In this document: positions 9,270-20,849 of the stretch, piece after piece
Position numbering within the stretch: position 1 is the first letter of the stretch
How the letters are laid out: each line of letters opens with the position of its first letter
From: Xanthobacter autotrophicus Py2
Lineage (GTDB): Bacteria; Pseudomonadota; Alphaproteobacteria; Rhizobiales; Xanthobacteraceae
Length of the DNA stretch: 64,000 bases
Reading direction: 5' to 3'
NCBI GenBank assembly: GCA_000017645.1
Contig: CP000781.1
Span: forward strand, 4,327,501-4,391,500
The notes under the pieces: generated by a model
The model's database searches: none
Told to the model about the DNA's origin: nothing
The model's input: the letters and a program-made list of their open reading frames with translations, nothing else
Program-made: the position numbers and the translations under genes

Positions 9270-10586
9270 TCAAACGTATTCGTACACGGTCGCCCCGGCA
9301 ACGATGGTGCGCAGCACGCGCCCGTCGAGGCGGGCTTCGTCGAACGGGGTGTTGCGGCAGCGTGACTTGAGCATGGACGGTTCCAGCACATAGGGCATGC
9401 CGGGGTCGAACACCGTCACGTCCGCCGGCGCGCCGGGGCGCAGCGTGCCGGCATCAAGGCCCAGGATCGCCGCCGGACGGGTGGAAAGGGCGGCCAGCAG
9501 GGTCACCAGGTCCACCTGGTCCGAGTGCACCAGGCGCAGGGCGGCGGACAGCAGGGTTTCGAGACCGATGGCGCCGGGCTCCGCCTCCGAGAAGGGCAGG
9601 CGCTTGCCTTCCACGTCCTGTGGCAGATGGTCGGAGACCACCACGTCGATGAGGCCGGAGGCGATGGCGCGGATCAGCGCCTGACGGTCCTCCTCAGCGC
9701 GCAGCGGCGGGGCGAGGCGGAAATAGGTGCGGTAGGCGCCGATATCCAGCTCGTTGAAGGACAGGTGATTGATGGTGGCGGACGCCGTCACCGGCAGGCC
9801 GGCTTCCTTGGCGCGCTCCAGCACGGCGAGGGATTCAGCGCAGGTGAGCGCCGCCGCGTGGTAGCGCCCGCGCGCGCCGGCGACCAGCCGTACGTCGCGC
9901 TCCAGCACGATGGTCTCGGCGGCCTTGGGATTGCCGGAGAGGCCGAGGCGAGCGGCGAAGGCGCCCTCGTTCATGGCCCCCTGCGACATGCTCGCATCCT
10001 CGGTGTGGTGCACCAGGAGGGCGTCGAAGTCGCGGGCGTAGGTCAGGGTCCGGCGCAGCACCTGGGCGCTCGCCACGGAACGGTGGCCGTCCGTGAAGGC
10101 GACGGCGCCGGCGGCCTGGAGCAGGCCGATCTCGGTCATCTCCTCGCCCTTCAGGCCCTTGGTGATGGCCGCCATCGGGTGAACCCGCACCACCGCCGTA
10201 TCCCGCGCCCGGCGCAGGATGAAGTCCACGATGGCCGGGTCGTCCACCACCGGGTCGGTGGTGGGCTGGCAGATGATGGTGGTGACGCCGCCCGCCGCTG
10301 CCGCGTGGCTGGCGGAGGCCAGCGTCTCGCGATGCTCGGCGCCGGGCTCGCCCACGAAGGCGCACATGTCCACGAGGCCGGGCGCGACCACGGCGCCCTT
10401 GCAGTCCACCACTTCCGCGCCGTCGGGCACACCCGAGGCGGCGATGCCGAAGCCGGCATCCTTGATGACGCCGTCGGCGAGATAGACATCGCCGTGGAAA
10501 TCCGAGCCACGGGAGGGATCGATGACCCGCGCGTTGGCGAGCAAGAGCGGGTGGGGATCGCGGAGGATGAGGCGGCCGTCACGCAT
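9270..10586 (-). CDS. pyrC: Dihydroorotase homologue, probably a non-catalytic pseudo-dihydroorotase partner of PyrB
   Basis: 438 aa amidohydrolase-fold protein (often labelled PyrC or PyrX). In active dihydroorotases the first metal site reads DxHxHxREPG; here it is [10 protein letters not shown], so both zinc-binding histidines are missing. The segment after GGVTTI is ICQPTTDP rather than the usual MPNT-type loop. The later VSDHLP Asp/His motif survives. In Pseudomonas and several alphaproteobacteria such inactive PyrC proteins form the scaffold of the aspartate carbamoyltransferase complex. The start overlaps the pyrB stop by 8 bases, which fits a 1:1 complex. A catalytic PyrC should exist elsewhere in the genome. 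Confidence 0.85.
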   Translation of the reverse strand: MRDGRLILRDPHPLLLANARVIDPSRGSDFHGDVYLADGVIKDAGFGIAASGVPDGAEVVDCKGAVVAPGLVDMCAFVGEPGAEHRETLASASHAAAAGGVTTIICQPTTDPVVDDPAIVDFILRRARDTAVVRVHPMAAITKGLKGEEMTEIGLLQAAGAVAFTDGHRSVASAQVLRRTLTYARDFDALLVHHTEDASMSQGAMNEGAFAARLGLSGNPKAAETIVLERDVRLVAGARGRYHAAALTCAESLAVLERAKEAGLPVTASATINHLSFNELDIGAYRTYFRLAPPLRAEEDRQALIRAIASGLIDVVVSDHLPQDVEGKRLPFSEAEPGAIGLETLLSAALRLVHSDQVDLVTLLAALSTRPAAILGLDAGTLRPGAPADVTVFDPGMPYVLEPSMLKSRCRNTPFDEARLDGRVLRTIVAGATVYEYV

Positions 10587-11526
10587 TGGGCAGCTTCCGG
10601 GCGAGGGTGTCGAGCACGGCCATGCGCACGGCGACGCCCATCTCCACCTGTTCGCGGATGAGGGAGCGAGGCCCGTCGGCCACCGCCGAATCGATCTCCA
10701 CGCCCCGGTTCATGGGGCCGGGATGCATCACCAGCGCGTCGGGGGCGGCATGGCGCAGCTTGGCCTCGTCGAGGCCGAAATAATGGAAATACTCCTTCAC
10801 CGAAGGGATGAAGGAGCCGGCCATGCGCTCGCGCTGGAGGCGCAGCATCATCACGATGTCCGCGTCCTTGAGGCCCTCTTCCATGGTGCGGAACACCTCG
10901 ACGCCGAGGCTCTCGATGCCCGCCGGCAGCAGGGTGGAGGGCGCCACCAGCCGCACCTTCGCGCCGAGGGTGTGGAGGAGGATGATGTTGGAGCGCGCCA
11001 CCCGCGAATGCAGCACGTCGCCGCAGATGGCGACGGTGAGGCCGGCGATGCGGCCCTTGTTGCGGCGGATGGTGAGGGCGTCCAGCAGGGCCTGGGTGGG
11101 GTGCTCGTGGGCGCCGTCGCCGGCATTCACCACGCAGCAGTCCACCTTGCGCGCCAGAAGCGCCACCGCGCCGGACGCGTGATGGCGCACCACCAAGATG
11201 TCGGGGTGCATGGCATTCAGCGTGATGGCGGTGTCGATCAGCGTCTCGCCCTTCTTCACGGAGGACGAGCCCACCGACATGTTCATCACATCCGCCCCGA
11301 GCCGCTTTCCGGCGATCTCGAAGGAGGACTGGGTGCGGGTGGAGGCCTCGGAGAACAGGTTGATCTGGGTGCGGCCGCGAAGCGTGGTGCGCTTCTTCTC
11401 GATCTGCCGGTTGAGTTCGACGAACTCCTCGGCAAGGTCGAGCAGACCTGTGATCTCGCTGGCGATGAGGCCTTCGATGCCGAGAAGATCCCGGCCGGAG
11501 AGGGTGAAGGCGGAAGCAGCATGCAT
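10579..11526 (-). CDS. pyrB: Aspartate carbamoyltransferase catalytic subunit
   Basis: 315 aa from ATG 11526 ([19 protein letters not shown]); the upstream in-frame extension is Arg-rich and lacks family similarity. It makes N-carbamoyl-aspartate from carbamoyl phosphate and aspartate in pyrimidine synthesis. Carbamoyl phosphate-binding [20 protein letters not shown] is intact, as are [29 protein letters not shown] and [12 protein letters not shown]. It is coupled to the pseudo-dihydroorotase gene by an 8-base overlap. Confidence 0.96.
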   Translation of the reverse strand: MHAASAFTLSGRDLLGIEGLIASEITGLLDLAEEFVELNRQIEKKRTTLRGRTQINLFSEASTRTQSSFEIAGKRLGADVMNMSVGSSSVKKGETLIDTAITLNAMHPDILVVRHHASGAVALLARKVDCCVVNAGDGAHEHPTQALLDALTIRRNKGRIAGLTVAICGDVLHSRVARSNIILLHTLGAKVRLVAPSTLLPAGIESLGVEVFRTMEEGLKDADIVMMLRLQRERMAGSFIPSVKEYFHYFGLDEAKLRHAAPDALVMHPGPMNRGVEIDSAVADGPRSLIREQVEMGVAVRMAVLDTLARKLPNA

Positions 11527-11820
11527 GGCAAGCGGCAGGCATAGACGCACGAGGCCCGCCCGGCAAGGGAGGCGGTCAAAGGGACGAGCGGCAGGAGCCG
11601 GTCGCTTTTCGGATCGCCGGTCCGACCGCCGCCCCATCCCGCCACCGCGCGGGCCTTCAGGGTTCGTTCATCATTCGCGCACAAGTCTCCCCGGAAACAC
11701 CCGCGCGGCGCCACACTTTGGTGCGAAGTCTCGCCGAGCCTGAGATGGAACCGGGACTGCCGGTTCCAGAGTTTATGATCTTGGGGCCTTCAGGGCCTGC
11801 GACGTTTGGGAGTTGCTGTC

Positions 11821-12276
11821 ATGTCTTCTCTCCTCCGGGCGAAGCTTATGGCGCTGGCCGTGGCGGCTGCGACCGTCACCGGCGCGGCGGCGCCGGGCCA
11901 GGCCGCCGCCATCGGCACGGGCGCGCTGGCGCTCGCGCCGGGCCACGCCGCCTCCGTCACCGATGTGGGCTATTGGTACGGCGGGCGCTACTATCACGGA
12001 CGCTACCGCGGTCCGTATTACGGTGGCGGGTGCTGGAATTGCGGCCGGAACAATGGCGCGGCGGTGGGTGCCGGCGTCGCCCTCGGAATCCTGGGGGCTG
12101 CGGCCATCGCCGGTGCTGCCTCCGCCCCGCCTCCGACCGTCTATTATGAGGAGCCGCCGCCGGTCTATTACGAGCCGGCGCCGCGCGTCTATCTGGAGCC
12201 GGCCCCCGAGCCGCGCCCGCGCAGCTGCTGGGTCACCACCGGTCCCGGCGGCGCCGGCTACTGGTCGCCCTGCTGA
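11821..12276 (+). CDS. Secreted Gly/Tyr/Pro-rich protein of unknown function
   Basis: 151 aa from ATG 11821, with GGGAG 9-13 bases upstream. Residues 1 to about 28 form a Sec signal peptide (LMALAVAAATVTGAAAPGQAAA). The mature part starts with a Tyr/Gly/Arg-rich stretch (YWYGGRYYHGRYRGPYYGGG) with a CWNC pair, then a short hydrophobic Gly/Ala segment, then Pro/Tyr/Glu repeats (PPPTVYYEEPPPVYYEPAP), and a final Cys pair. Such proteins are common and unnamed in Hyphomicrobiales; a cell-envelope role is only a guess. A strong terminator follows. Confidence 0.75.
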   Translation: MSSLLRAKLMALAVAAATVTGAAAPGQAAAIGTGALALAPGHAASVTDVGYWYGGRYYHGRYRGPYYGGGCWNCGRNNGAAVGAGVALGILGAAAIAGAASAPPPTVYYEEPPPVYYEPAPRVYLEPAPEPRPRSCWVTTGPGGAGYWSPC

Positions 12277-12307
12277 GGCGAGAGGGCTTTCTCGGCAAGA
12301 TGGACAA

Positions 12308-12335
12308 GGGCGGCTTCGGCCGCCCTTTTGCTTTT
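12308..12335. terminator. Rho-independent terminator
   Basis: GGGCGGC-TTCG-GCCGCCC hairpin (7-bp stem with a stable TTCG loop, 12308-12325) followed by TTTTGCTTTT. It lies between the secreted-protein gene and the convergent AEC transporter gene. Confidence 0.9.
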
Positions 12336-12359
12336 GCGCCGATGCTTTGCGCCGGCCGT

Positions 12360-13307
12360 TCAGGCCAGGAGCTTCGCCACCGCCACCACCAGCGGCAGCG
12401 TCAGCGCAGCGGCGACGATCTGGAGGGTGAGGATTTCCGCCAGCAAGGGTGCGTCGCCGCCCATCTGGCGGGCCAGCACGTAGCCGTTGGGTGCGGACGG
12501 AACCGAGGCAGTAATGGCCACCACCATCAGCTCCGTTCCCGAGAGGCCAAAGGCCCGCGCCAGCAGGAGCGCGATAGCCGGCTTTACCAACAGCTTGAGC
12601 GCGAGGCTTGCCAGCACGATGGGACGCGGCCGTGCCAGCCGGTCCAGCACCAGCCCACCGCCCACCACCAGCAGGCCGAGGGCCAGGGAGGCGCGGCCCA
12701 GCACGTCACCGAACTCCAGCAGAACGCTGGGCACGGGGAAGTGGGTGGCATTGAGCGCCGCTCCCGCCGCGCAGGCCCAGATATAGGGATTGCGGGCGAG
12801 CTGCTCGGCCACATAGGCGAAGGTGGGCGGGTGGCGGCCGGAGAAGCTCGCCAGCACCAGCACGGCAATCACGTTGACCACCGGGATCATGGCCACCAGC
12901 GCCAGCGCCGCGATGGTGATGCCCGCCGGCCCGTAGAGCCCGCCGGCCACCGCCAGCACGATGTAGGTGTTCCAGCGCACCGCTCCCTGGAACAGGGAGG
13001 TGAAGCCCGGTCCGTCTGCCGCCAGCGCCGCGATGAGCGGCCGGTGGACGAGCAGAATCAGGCCCGAGAGCACCACCACCGAGCCGATCAGCGCCCCGCT
13101 GACCGCGAGCACGTTCACCTTGCTGAGGTCGGCCTTGACTGCCGAGACCACGAGCAGGGCGGGGAACAGCACGAAATAGGTGAGCTTTTCCAGCGCCGCC
13201 CAGTGGGCGGGATCCTTCAGCAGGATCCGGCGCAGCACGGCACCGAGCGCGATGACGAGGAAAACGGGCGCGAGTGCGCTGAAGATCAGGTCCATGGGCC
13301 GACGCAT
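12360..13307 (-). CDS. AEC-family (auxin efflux carrier type) transporter
   Basis: 315 aa from ATG 13307 (MRRPMDLIFSALAPVF); ATG 13295 is an alternative, and the longer frame to 13376 adds a Pro-rich leader. Ten or so hydrophobic segments cover the protein, in the two-half arrangement of the membrane transport protein family. Members move dicarboxylates such as malate or malonate, or other small organic anions. There is no operon partner, so the substrate cannot be inferred. Confidence 0.85.
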   Translation of the reverse strand: MRRPMDLIFSALAPVFLVIALGAVLRRILLKDPAHWAALEKLTYFVLFPALLVVSAVKADLSKVNVLAVSGALIGSVVVLSGLILLVHRPLIAALAADGPGFTSLFQGAVRWNTYIVLAVAGGLYGPAGITIAALALVAMIPVVNVIAVLVLASFSGRHPPTFAYVAEQLARNPYIWACAAGAALNATHFPVPSVLLEFGDVLGRASLALGLLVVGGGLVLDRLARPRPIVLASLALKLLVKPAIALLLARAFGLSGTELMVVAITASVPSAPNGYVLARQMGGDAPLLAEILTLQIVAAALTLPLVVAVAKLLA

Positions 13308-13468
13308 AGCGTGCCTGCCGTTCGGTGGCAGGCAATTAGTCCCTCTCGGGGGCGCGGGAGCCGCCGGGGGCCCCACCTTTAGGCGGGCGGATTGGGGAAA
13401 TCCACCGTCCCGAAACGGGACAGGCTCGCTCCCGGGCGGGAACGCAGGGGCAACGGGCTGTGATCGAA

Positions 13469-13999
13469 TCAGTCCCGGGGGCCGGTTCCGGATTCGTTCC
13501 CGGCGGGGCGGAGCACATGGCGGGAGAGGAAGCCCAGAGCCCCTTCCAGAATGAAGGCGGCAGCGTGCTGGTCCACCACGGCGGCGCGGCGGGCGCGGCT
13601 GACATCCGCGGAGATGAGGGCCCGCTCAACCGCCGCGGTGGACAGGCGCTCGTCCCACAGGGCGATGGGCAGCGCCGTGAGGCGCGCGAGGTTGCGGGCA
13701 AAGGCGCGGCTCGCCTGCGCTCTGGGGCCTTCGGAGGCGTCCATGTTCAGCGGCAGGCCGAGCACGAATCCCACCGCCCGCCGTTCCGCCGCAAGGGCCA
13801 GCAGCCGCTGGGCATCGGCGGTGAACTTGGTGCGCTGCACCGTCTCCACCACGGTGGCCACCCGACGGTCGGGATCGCAGGAGGCGACGCCGATGGTCTT
13901 GGTGCCGAGATCGAGCCCGAGCAGCGCGCCGCGCGGCGGCAGCAGTGGCGCGATATCGGCCAAAGGACCGATGGGGGCAGGGGAGGTGGGGTGCGTCAT
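13469..13999 (-). CDS. ruvX: RuvX/YqgF-type RNase H-fold nuclease (pre-16S rRNA processing)
   Basis: 176 aa. The RNase H-like fold motif LLGLDLGTKTIGVA gives the first catalytic Asp, FVLGLPLNMDASEG the second strand, and LWDERLSTAAVERAL the region with the conserved Glu; the last conserved Asp lies in VVDQHAAAFIL. The family matures the 5' end of 16S rRNA and was earlier described as a putative Holliday junction resolvase. It is single, between the AEC transporter and vapBC. Confidence 0.92.
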   Translation of the reverse strand: MTHPTSPAPIGPLADIAPLLPPRGALLGLDLGTKTIGVASCDPDRRVATVVETVQRTKFTADAQRLLALAAERRAVGFVLGLPLNMDASEGPRAQASRAFARNLARLTALPIALWDERLSTAAVERALISADVSRARRAAVVDQHAAAFILEGALGFLSRHVLRPAGNESGTGPRD

Positions 14000-14052
14000 T
14001 GCCTATGGCTAAAGCATTTTCGGGCGGGGGTGAATGCGGACCACTTGCGACC

Positions 14053-14418
14053 TCAGGGGGAAATGTCGAGGCCCAGTTCGTCCGCGATGACGCCAAGCCG
14101 GCGGTCCCTGGTCCAAAGGCGCGCATCGGGCGTCAGGCGCACCGAGGCGATGAGATGGGCATCCACAAGGCCAATGCCGCGACCATAGAGGCTTGCGGCC
14201 TCGATCAGCGCGAGCACCTCCGCGTCGTTCGCCACCATGGCACTCGGAAGGTCTGCGAGGGCGCCCAATATGGTGTTGCGGTTGCGGAAATTTCCCAGCA
14301 CCAGTTCGTAGATGACGAAGGGATGGGTGAGAATCTCTCCGGCTTCGAGCCGTTCCGCCAGGTGCGTCTCGCCCGTGCGGAAATGGTCGATCCAGATCGA
14401 GGTGTCGACGAGAATCAT
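14053..14418 (-). CDS. vapC: VapC-type PIN-domain toxin
   Basis: 121 aa. PIN RNase acidic residues are in place: ILVDTSIWIDHF (first Asp), the central YELVLGNF glutamate, GIGLVDAHLIAS and LWTRDRRL (C-terminal Asp). VapC toxins cleave tRNA or rRNA when not held by VapB. The ATG overlaps the vapB stop by 4 bases, the standard antitoxin-first arrangement. Intact, with no sign of decay. Confidence 0.93.
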   Translation of the reverse strand: MILVDTSIWIDHFRTGETHLAERLEAGEILTHPFVIYELVLGNFRNRNTILGALADLPSAMVANDAEVLALIEAASLYGRGIGLVDAHLIASVRLTPDARLWTRDRRLGVIADELGLDISP

Positions 14419-14612
14419 GCCTCGCCGGAGCGGCGACGGCGCACCGGTTCGAGCTGCGGCTCGCTGCCGCCGAGCCGAGCCAGGCGCCGCGCGCTTTCGC
14501 GGGCGATGAGCGCCTTCAGGGCTTCGCGGACCAAGGCGGATTTTTCCGTCAGGCCTGTCAGCGCCTGGGCCTTCGCGAGCAGATCGTCGTCGATGGCGAG
14601 GGTGGTCCGCAT
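14415..14612 (-). CDS. vapB: VapB-type antitoxin
   Basis: 65 aa. The N-terminal ribbon-helix-helix reads MRTTLAIDDDLLAKAQALTG followed by LTEKSALVREALKALIARES. The C-terminal Arg/Glu-rich tail would wrap the toxin. It is translationally coupled to vapC. A palindrome 40-54 bases upstream is a candidate autoregulatory operator. Confidence 0.9.
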   Translation of the reverse strand: MRTTLAIDDDLLAKAQALTGLTEKSALVREALKALIARESARRLARLGGSEPQLEPVRRRRSGEA

Positions 14613-14652
14613 GGCAAAGGTGCTCCCGCAGGCTGCTTAAGCATCAACCATA

Positions 14653-14666
14653 GCATCATCTGATGC
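14653..14666. promoter_or_regulatory. Candidate VapBC operator
   Basis: Perfect inverted repeat GCATCA-TC-TGATGC, with a further GCATCA copy at 14641. It lies upstream of vapB on the minus strand, where VapBC complexes usually bind for autoregulation. Inferred from position and symmetry only. Confidence 0.5.
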
Positions 14667-14784
14667 GAAAATCCGTGCACCTGCGGCAGTGCGCACCCTC
14701 AGTGCCCCGACCACCTCTCGCCGCAAACCCTTCCACCGCGGCATACCCCTTGCTATAGCGGCGGTCAGCTTTTGGGAGCGTATC

Positions 14785-15068
14785 ATGTCCGTCGATCAGG
14801 CGACCGTCCGCCGGGTGGCCCATCTTGCGCGCATCTCGGTGCGCGAGGACGAACTCGGCCATCTTCAGAATGAGCTCAACGCCATCCTCGAATTCGTCGA
14901 GCAACTGGCCGATCTCGACGTTTCCGGCGTCGAGCCCCTGACCAGCGTGGTGCCCGTGGAACTGCCCATGCGCGAGGATGTGGTCACCGACGGCCACTGC
15001 CCCGAAAAGGTGCTTGCCAACGCGCCCGATGCCGAGGGTGGCTTCTTTACCGTGCCGAAGGTGGTGGA

Positions 15069-15072
<4 letters not shown>
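14785..15072 (+). CDS. gatC: Asp-tRNA(Asn)/Glu-tRNA(Gln) amidotransferase subunit C
   Basis: 95 aa from ATG 14785, with GGGAG 7-11 bases upstream; the frame extends further 5' but without similarity. Family features are [38 protein letters not shown], and the C-terminal [11 protein letters not shown]. GatC stabilises GatA and bridges it to GatB. The stop overlaps the gatA ATG (ATGA). Confidence 0.96.
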
Positions 15073-16553
<1,481 letters not shown>

Positions 16554-16575
16554 GTTGAGTCAAACGAGATCGGCG

Positions 16576-16593
16576 CCCGCACTTCGGTGCGGG
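16576..16593 (+). terminator. Hairpin after gatA
   Basis: CCCGCAC-TTCG-GTGCGGG, 7-bp stem with a TTCG loop, 22 bases after the gatA stop. No T-run follows, so termination strength is uncertain. Confidence 0.55.
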
Positions 16594-16659
16594 TGCTTGG
16601 TGAACATTTGGACATTCACTCAGAGGGGCGTTTGACGCCGTCGCAGGAGTATTGTCACC

Positions 16660-16688
16660 GTCATGGCCGGGCTTGTCCCGGGCATGAC
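16660..16688. repeat. REP-like palindrome between convergent genes
   Basis: A 29-base imperfect palindrome with GTCATG and CATGAC ends and a CCGGG-CTTGT-CCCGG core. This form is typical of short dispersed intergenic palindromes in Bradyrhizobium/Xanthobacter-type genomes. It lies between gatA and the convergent glycosyltransferase gene. Only one copy is seen in the window, so dispersal is assumed from experience. Confidence 0.5.
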
Positions 16689-16731
16689 AGGGTGATCGCG
16701 GCTCTGCCTTCTTGAGTTTTCAAACGGGCTT

Positions 16732-17871
16732 TCAGCCCAGCCGCTTCCTGATGGAGCGGCTGAGGCGGCGGACGGTGCCGTCCCACTCTGCCTTGAGCGT
16801 GGTGTGGCCGCCGCGCAGTGCCCGCCAGCGCCCCACCAGGGACTTCGACAGGAACTTGGCAAGCCCGCTCTCCGCCGCCTGCCGCGAGGCTGCGCCGCCC
16901 GCCTCAAGACGGCTCAGGGAGGCGGCGATCACCGTGTCGATGGCAGAGGCCGCCTTGTCATAGGGGCGGATCGCGGCGAGGCCGTCGTAGCGCCGCGCCG
17001 CTCCCAGCCGCTCGAACGGGCGCTGCACCGTATCTTCCGGGCCGGTGGCGCCCATGTAGCAGGCGGTGATGCCATCCAGGCTGTCGAGCCTGAGCCCGGG
17101 ATTGGCCCGCAGCAGCGCCATGGCGCCCATGGGGCCGAGCGCCGTGGTGGCGGGGTCGTAGTCCGGCCGGGTGCGCCAGCGGCAATAGGCCACCAGCGTC
17201 TTCGAGACGATCTGGTCGTGGCTGCGCACCGGGAAATGGGCGAGGGCGACCGATTGCAACTGGTGCACCACCACCTTGCGCCGGAAGCAGAAGGCGGCGT
17301 GGTTGCCGTCCTCGATCTTCAGCTCTTCATTCGCGGCGACGCTCGCCGGCAGCATCACCTTGGCGCTGAAGCCGGTGAGCTTCTGGGTGCGATCCGAGAA
17401 GAAGCTGAAGGGATCGGGGATCTCATCGAGCGGGCGGGGCAGGTAGTTCCACATCCTCAGGCCGCCGGCCTGGGAGTCCGGCAGGCTGGCCAGTTCCGCC
17501 TCGAGGCTGGCACGGTCCGGCGTGGTCAGGAATTCATCACCGTCCAGCAGGAAGGCAAAATGCCACCGCTCCACCACATAGGCGCGCTGCAGCAGGCCCT
17601 TGGTGCGCGCCGCCTGGAAATAGGCCGCCTCCTGCGGGCCGTCGAACACGCTCACCGCCAACCCTTCCGCAGCGAGGGCGTCGAGGATGGCGCGGGTGCC
17701 GTCGCGGCTGTGGTCGTCCTCGATGAAGAGGTGATCGACCACCGCGAGGTTGTGCCGCACGAACGCCTCGATCACGTCCGCCTCGTCGCGGACGATGGCG
17801 ACGGCGGCGAGCCGCAGGCCCTTCGGCGCGGAGGGGGAGGGCGATGAGACGCCGGATGTCGTCACGGTCAT
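16732..17871 (-). CDS. Glycosyltransferase family 2-like protein
   Basis: 379 aa. The N-terminal domain has [18 protein letters not shown] and a DDHSRDGTR turn, followed by FLLDGDEFL, the metal-binding DxD-type motif. This pattern matches the GT2-like/DUF23 group. A mid segment ([29 protein letters not shown]) is seen in proteins of this group linked to surface glycans. There is no membrane segment. It sits alone between gatCA and gatB on the opposite strand. The acceptor and sugar are unknown. Confidence 0.8.
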   Translation of the reverse strand: MTVTTSGVSSPSPSAPKGLRLAAVAIVRDEADVIEAFVRHNLAVVDHLFIEDDHSRDGTRAILDALAAEGLAVSVFDGPQEAAYFQAARTKGLLQRAYVVERWHFAFLLDGDEFLTTPDRASLEAELASLPDSQAGGLRMWNYLPRPLDEIPDPFSFFSDRTQKLTGFSAKVMLPASVAANEELKIEDGNHAAFCFRRKVVVHQLQSVALAHFPVRSHDQIVSKTLVAYCRWRTRPDYDPATTALGPMGAMALLRANPGLRLDSLDGITACYMGATGPEDTVQRPFERLGAARRYDGLAAIRPYDKAASAIDTVIAASLSRLEAGGAASRQAAESGLAKFLSKSLVGRWRALRGGHTTLKAEWDGTVRRLSRSIRKRLG

Positions 17872-18045
17872 GAATGGGAGGCGATGGGGGTTCTCGTTCG
17901 CGCCTGCTATAGCACCGGCTGCGCGGCGAGGCGAGGCGGCAACGCACGGCCCGGCGTTGCGCGCACGCCCCGTTGGGGAGTAGTGAGTTTAAGAGAAACG
18001 CTGATCGCCCGCGCGCCGACGCGGCGGCTAGTTCCGGGACCTTTC

Positions 18046-19536
18046 ATGACCTTACATGTTCGCCCTACCGATACGAAGAAGCTCATTTCCGGTGCCACCG
18101 GCGATTGGGAAGTGGTGATCGGCCTGGAGGTGCATGCCCAGGTGGCCTCCAACGCCAAGCTGTTCTCCGGCGCCTCCACCGCTTTCGGCGGCCCGCCCAA
18201 TGACCATGTGTCGCTGGTGGATGCGGCCATGCCCGGCATGCTGCCCGTCATCAACCAGGAATGCGTGGCCCAGGCAGTGCGCACCGGCCTCGGCCTGAAG
18301 GCGCAGATCCACCTGACTTCGGTGTTCGACCGGAAGAACTACTTCTACCCGGACCTGCCGCAGGGCTACCAAATCAGCCAGTACAAGCAGCCGGTGGTGG
18401 GCGAGGGCGAGGTCATCGTGGACCTGCCCGACGGGGAGAGCATCCCCGTCGGCATCGAGCGCCTGCACCTGGAGCAGGACGCCGGCAAGTCCATCCACGA
18501 CCTGTCGCCCACCCAGTCCTTCGTGGACCTCAACCGCTCCGGCGTGGCGCTGATGGAGATCGTCTCCCGCCCCGACCTGCGCTCGGCGGAGGAGGCGAAG
18601 GCCTATGTGACGAAGCTGCGCACCATCCTGAGGTATCTTGGCACCTGCGACGGCGACATGGAGAAGGGCAACCTGCGGGCGGACGTGAACGTCTCCGTGC
18701 GCCGCCCCGGCGAACCCTTCGGCACCCGCTGCGAGATCAAAAACGTCAATTCCATCCGCTTCATCGGCCAGGCCATCGAGACCGAGGCGCGGCGGCAGAT
18801 CGAGATCCTGGAGGATGGCGGCTCCATCTCCCAGGAGACGCGCCTGTTCGACCCCACCAGGGGCGAAACGCGCTCCATGCGCTCGAAGGAAGAGGCGCAC
18901 GACTACCGTTACTTCCCCGATCCGGACCTGCTGCCGCTGGTGCTGAAGCCCGAGTGGGTGGAGGAGCTGAAGTCCGGCCTGCCCGAGCTGCCGGACGAGA
19001 AGAAGGCCCGCTTCATCGCCGATTACGGCTTGAGCCCCTATGACGCCGGCGTGCTGGTGGCCGAGCGCGAAACGGCGGCCTATTTCGAGCAGGTGGCGGA
19101 CGGCGGCGGCGTCAAGCGCGACGGCAAGGCGGCCGCGAACTTCGTCATCAACGAACTGTTCGGCCGCCTGAACAAGGAGGGCAAGGATGTCACCTCCTCG
19201 CCCGTGACGCCGCACCAGATCGGCGCCATCCTCGACCTGATCGCGGAGGGCACCATCTCCTCCAAGATCGCCAAGGACCTGTTCGAGATCATCTTCACCG
19301 AGGGCGGCGACCCGCGCGTGGTGGTGGAAGCCCGCGGCCTGAAGCAGGTGACCGACCTCGGCGCCATCGAGAAGGTGGTGGACGAGATCATCGCCAAGAA
19401 CCCGGACAAGGTGGCGCAGGTGCTGGCCAAGCCCACCATGCTGGGCTGGTTCGTGGGCCAGGCCATGAAGGCCTCCGGCGGCAAGGCCAACCCGCAGGCC
19501 CTCAACGACATCCTGAAGGCCAAGCTCGGGATCTGA
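18046..19536 (+). CDS. gatB: Asp-tRNA(Asn)/Glu-tRNA(Gln) amidotransferase subunit B
   Basis: 496 aa from ATG 18046; the frame is open upstream to 17884 but without similarity. It activates the acyl group of the mischarged tRNA and accepts ammonia from GatA. Signatures are [31 protein letters not shown] [20 protein letters not shown], and the C-terminal GatB/YqeY tail with [13 protein letters not shown]. Normal length. Confidence 0.97.
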   Translation: MTLHVRPTDTKKLISGATGDWEVVIGLEVHAQVASNAKLFSGASTAFGGPPNDHVSLVDAAMPGMLPVINQECVAQAVRTGLGLKAQIHLTSVFDRKNYFYPDLPQGYQISQYKQPVVGEGEVIVDLPDGESIPVGIERLHLEQDAGKSIHDLSPTQSFVDLNRSGVALMEIVSRPDLRSAEEAKAYVTKLRTILRYLGTCDGDMEKGNLRADVNVSVRRPGEPFGTRCEIKNVNSIRFIGQAIETEARRQIEILEDGGSISQETRLFDPTRGETRSMRSKEEAHDYRYFPDPDLLPLVLKPEWVEELKSGLPELPDEKKARFIADYGLSPYDAGVLVAERETAAYFEQVADGGGVKRDGKAAANFVINELFGRLNKEGKDVTSSPVTPHQIGAILDLIAEGTISSKIAKDLFEIIFTEGGDPRVVVEARGLKQVTDLGAIEKVVDEIIAKNPDKVAQVLAKPTMLGWFVGQAMKASGGKANPQALNDILKAKLGI

Positions 19537-19565
19537 GCGCTCTTCGGCACAATCCCGAAAACACC

Positions 19566-19589
19566 AATGCCCGGCTCGCGCCGGGCATT
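19566..19589 (+). terminator. Hairpin terminator after gatB
   Basis: Ten-bp perfect stem AATGCCCGGC / GCCGGGCATT with a TCGC loop, 30 bases after the gatB stop. It is followed by a weak T-rich tail (GTCGTTCTGG). Confidence 0.75.
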
Positions 19590-19682
19590 GTCGTTCTGGC
19601 GGGGCCATAATCGAAAAATGTGTGACCGGATCCCGACCTCCAGCCCCGCAGGCAGGAGAGGGGACGTTGCTGCCCCGGCGCC

Positions 19683-20849
19683 CTACTGCGCCGCGCGGGC
19701 GAGCGGCCGCTCGATCTCCCGCACCAAGCTGTCGCGGGAGATGTCGGAGATGGCGCGGGCGCCGGTGAGGGTCATGGCCACCCGCATCTCCTTGGCGATG
19801 ATGTCGAGCAGGTTCTCCACCCCCGCGCGGCCCGCCGCCGCCAGCGCATAGACGAAGGCGCGGCCGAGCAGCACGCCGTCGGCGCCCTGCGCCAGCATGC
19901 GCACCACGTCGAGCCCCGAGCGGATGCCGGAATCGGCCAGAAGCGTCATCTCGCCCTTCACCGCGTCGGCGATGGCCGGCATGGCGCGGGCGGAGGAGAG
20001 CACGCCGTCGAGCTGGCGCCCGCCATGGTTCGACACGATGATGCCGTCGGCACCGAAGCGCACCGCATCGCGGGCGTCCTCGGGATCAAGGATACCCTTG
20101 ATGACCATGGGGCCCTTCCAGAATTCGCGGATCCATTCCAGATCCTTCCAGCCGATGGACGGATCGAAATTGTTGCCGAGCCAACCCACGTAATCTTCAA
20201 GGCTGGTCTTCTCCTTGCGATAGGCGGAGACGTTGCCGAGATCGTGCGGGGTGCCCATCAGGCCCACGTCATAGGCCCAGAACGGGTGCAGCACGGCTTG
20301 CACCATGCGCCGGAACGCGGCGTTCGGACCGGACATGCCCGAATGGGCATCGCGATAGCGCGCGCCGGGCACCGGCATGTCGACGGTGAAGACCAGGGTG
20401 CGAATGCCTGCAGCCCAGGCGCGCTCCAGCGCGTTCTTCATGAAGCCGCGGTCCTTCAGCACGTAGAGCTGGAACCAGATGGGCTTGCCCACCTGGCTCT
20501 GCACCTCCTCGATGGAGCAGACCGAGACCGTGGAGAGGGTGAAGGGAATGCCCTTCTGGGTGGCCGCCTGCGCCGCCTGCACCTCGCCGCGCCGGGCATA
20601 CATGCCGGTGAGGCCGACGGGGGCGAGGCCTACGGGCATGGACAGCTGCTGCTTGAGCAGGGTGGTGGAGAGATCCACCTCGCCCACGCTCTTCAGCACG
20701 CGCTGGCGCAGGGCGAGGTCGGAGAGATCCTCCACGTTCCGGCGCAGGGTCGCCTCGGCATAGGCGCCGCCGTCGATATAGTGGAACAGGAAGGGCGGAA
20801 GGCGGCGGCGGGCGGCTTCCCGGTAGTCGGAGGACGACGAGATGATCAT
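19683..20849 (-). CDS. lldD: FMN-dependent L-lactate dehydrogenase
   Basis: 388 aa membrane-associated flavoenzyme that oxidises L-lactate to pyruvate and passes electrons to quinone. FMN-dependent alpha-hydroxyacid dehydrogenase features are [31 protein letters not shown], the active-site block [17 protein letters not shown] (His/Arg), and [20 protein letters not shown]. Length matches E. coli LldD. The start overlaps lldR by 4 bases, so regulator and enzyme form one unit. Confidence 0.95.
   Translation of the reverse strand: MIISSSSDYREAARRRLPPFLFHYIDGGAYAEATLRRNVEDLSDLALRQRVLKSVGEVDLSTTLLKQQLSMPVGLAPVGLTGMYARRGEVQAAQAATQKGIPFTLSTVSVCSIEEVQSQVGKPIWFQLYVLKDRGFMKNALERAWAAGIRTLVFTVDMPVPGARYRDAHSGMSGPNAAFRRMVQAVLHPFWAYDVGLMGTPHDLGNVSAYRKEKTSLEDYVGWLGNNFDPSIGWKDLEWIREFWKGPMVIKGILDPEDARDAVRFGADGIIVSNHGGRQLDGVLSSARAMPAIADAVKGEMTLLADSGIRSGLDVVRMLAQGADGVLLGRAFVYALAAAGRAGVENLLDIIAKEMRVAMTLTGARAISDISRDSLVREIERPLARAAQ

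Noticed and set aside
18052..19608. 518-codon open frame antisense to gatB
   Set aside because: Shadow frame of a certain gene; no motif recognisable.
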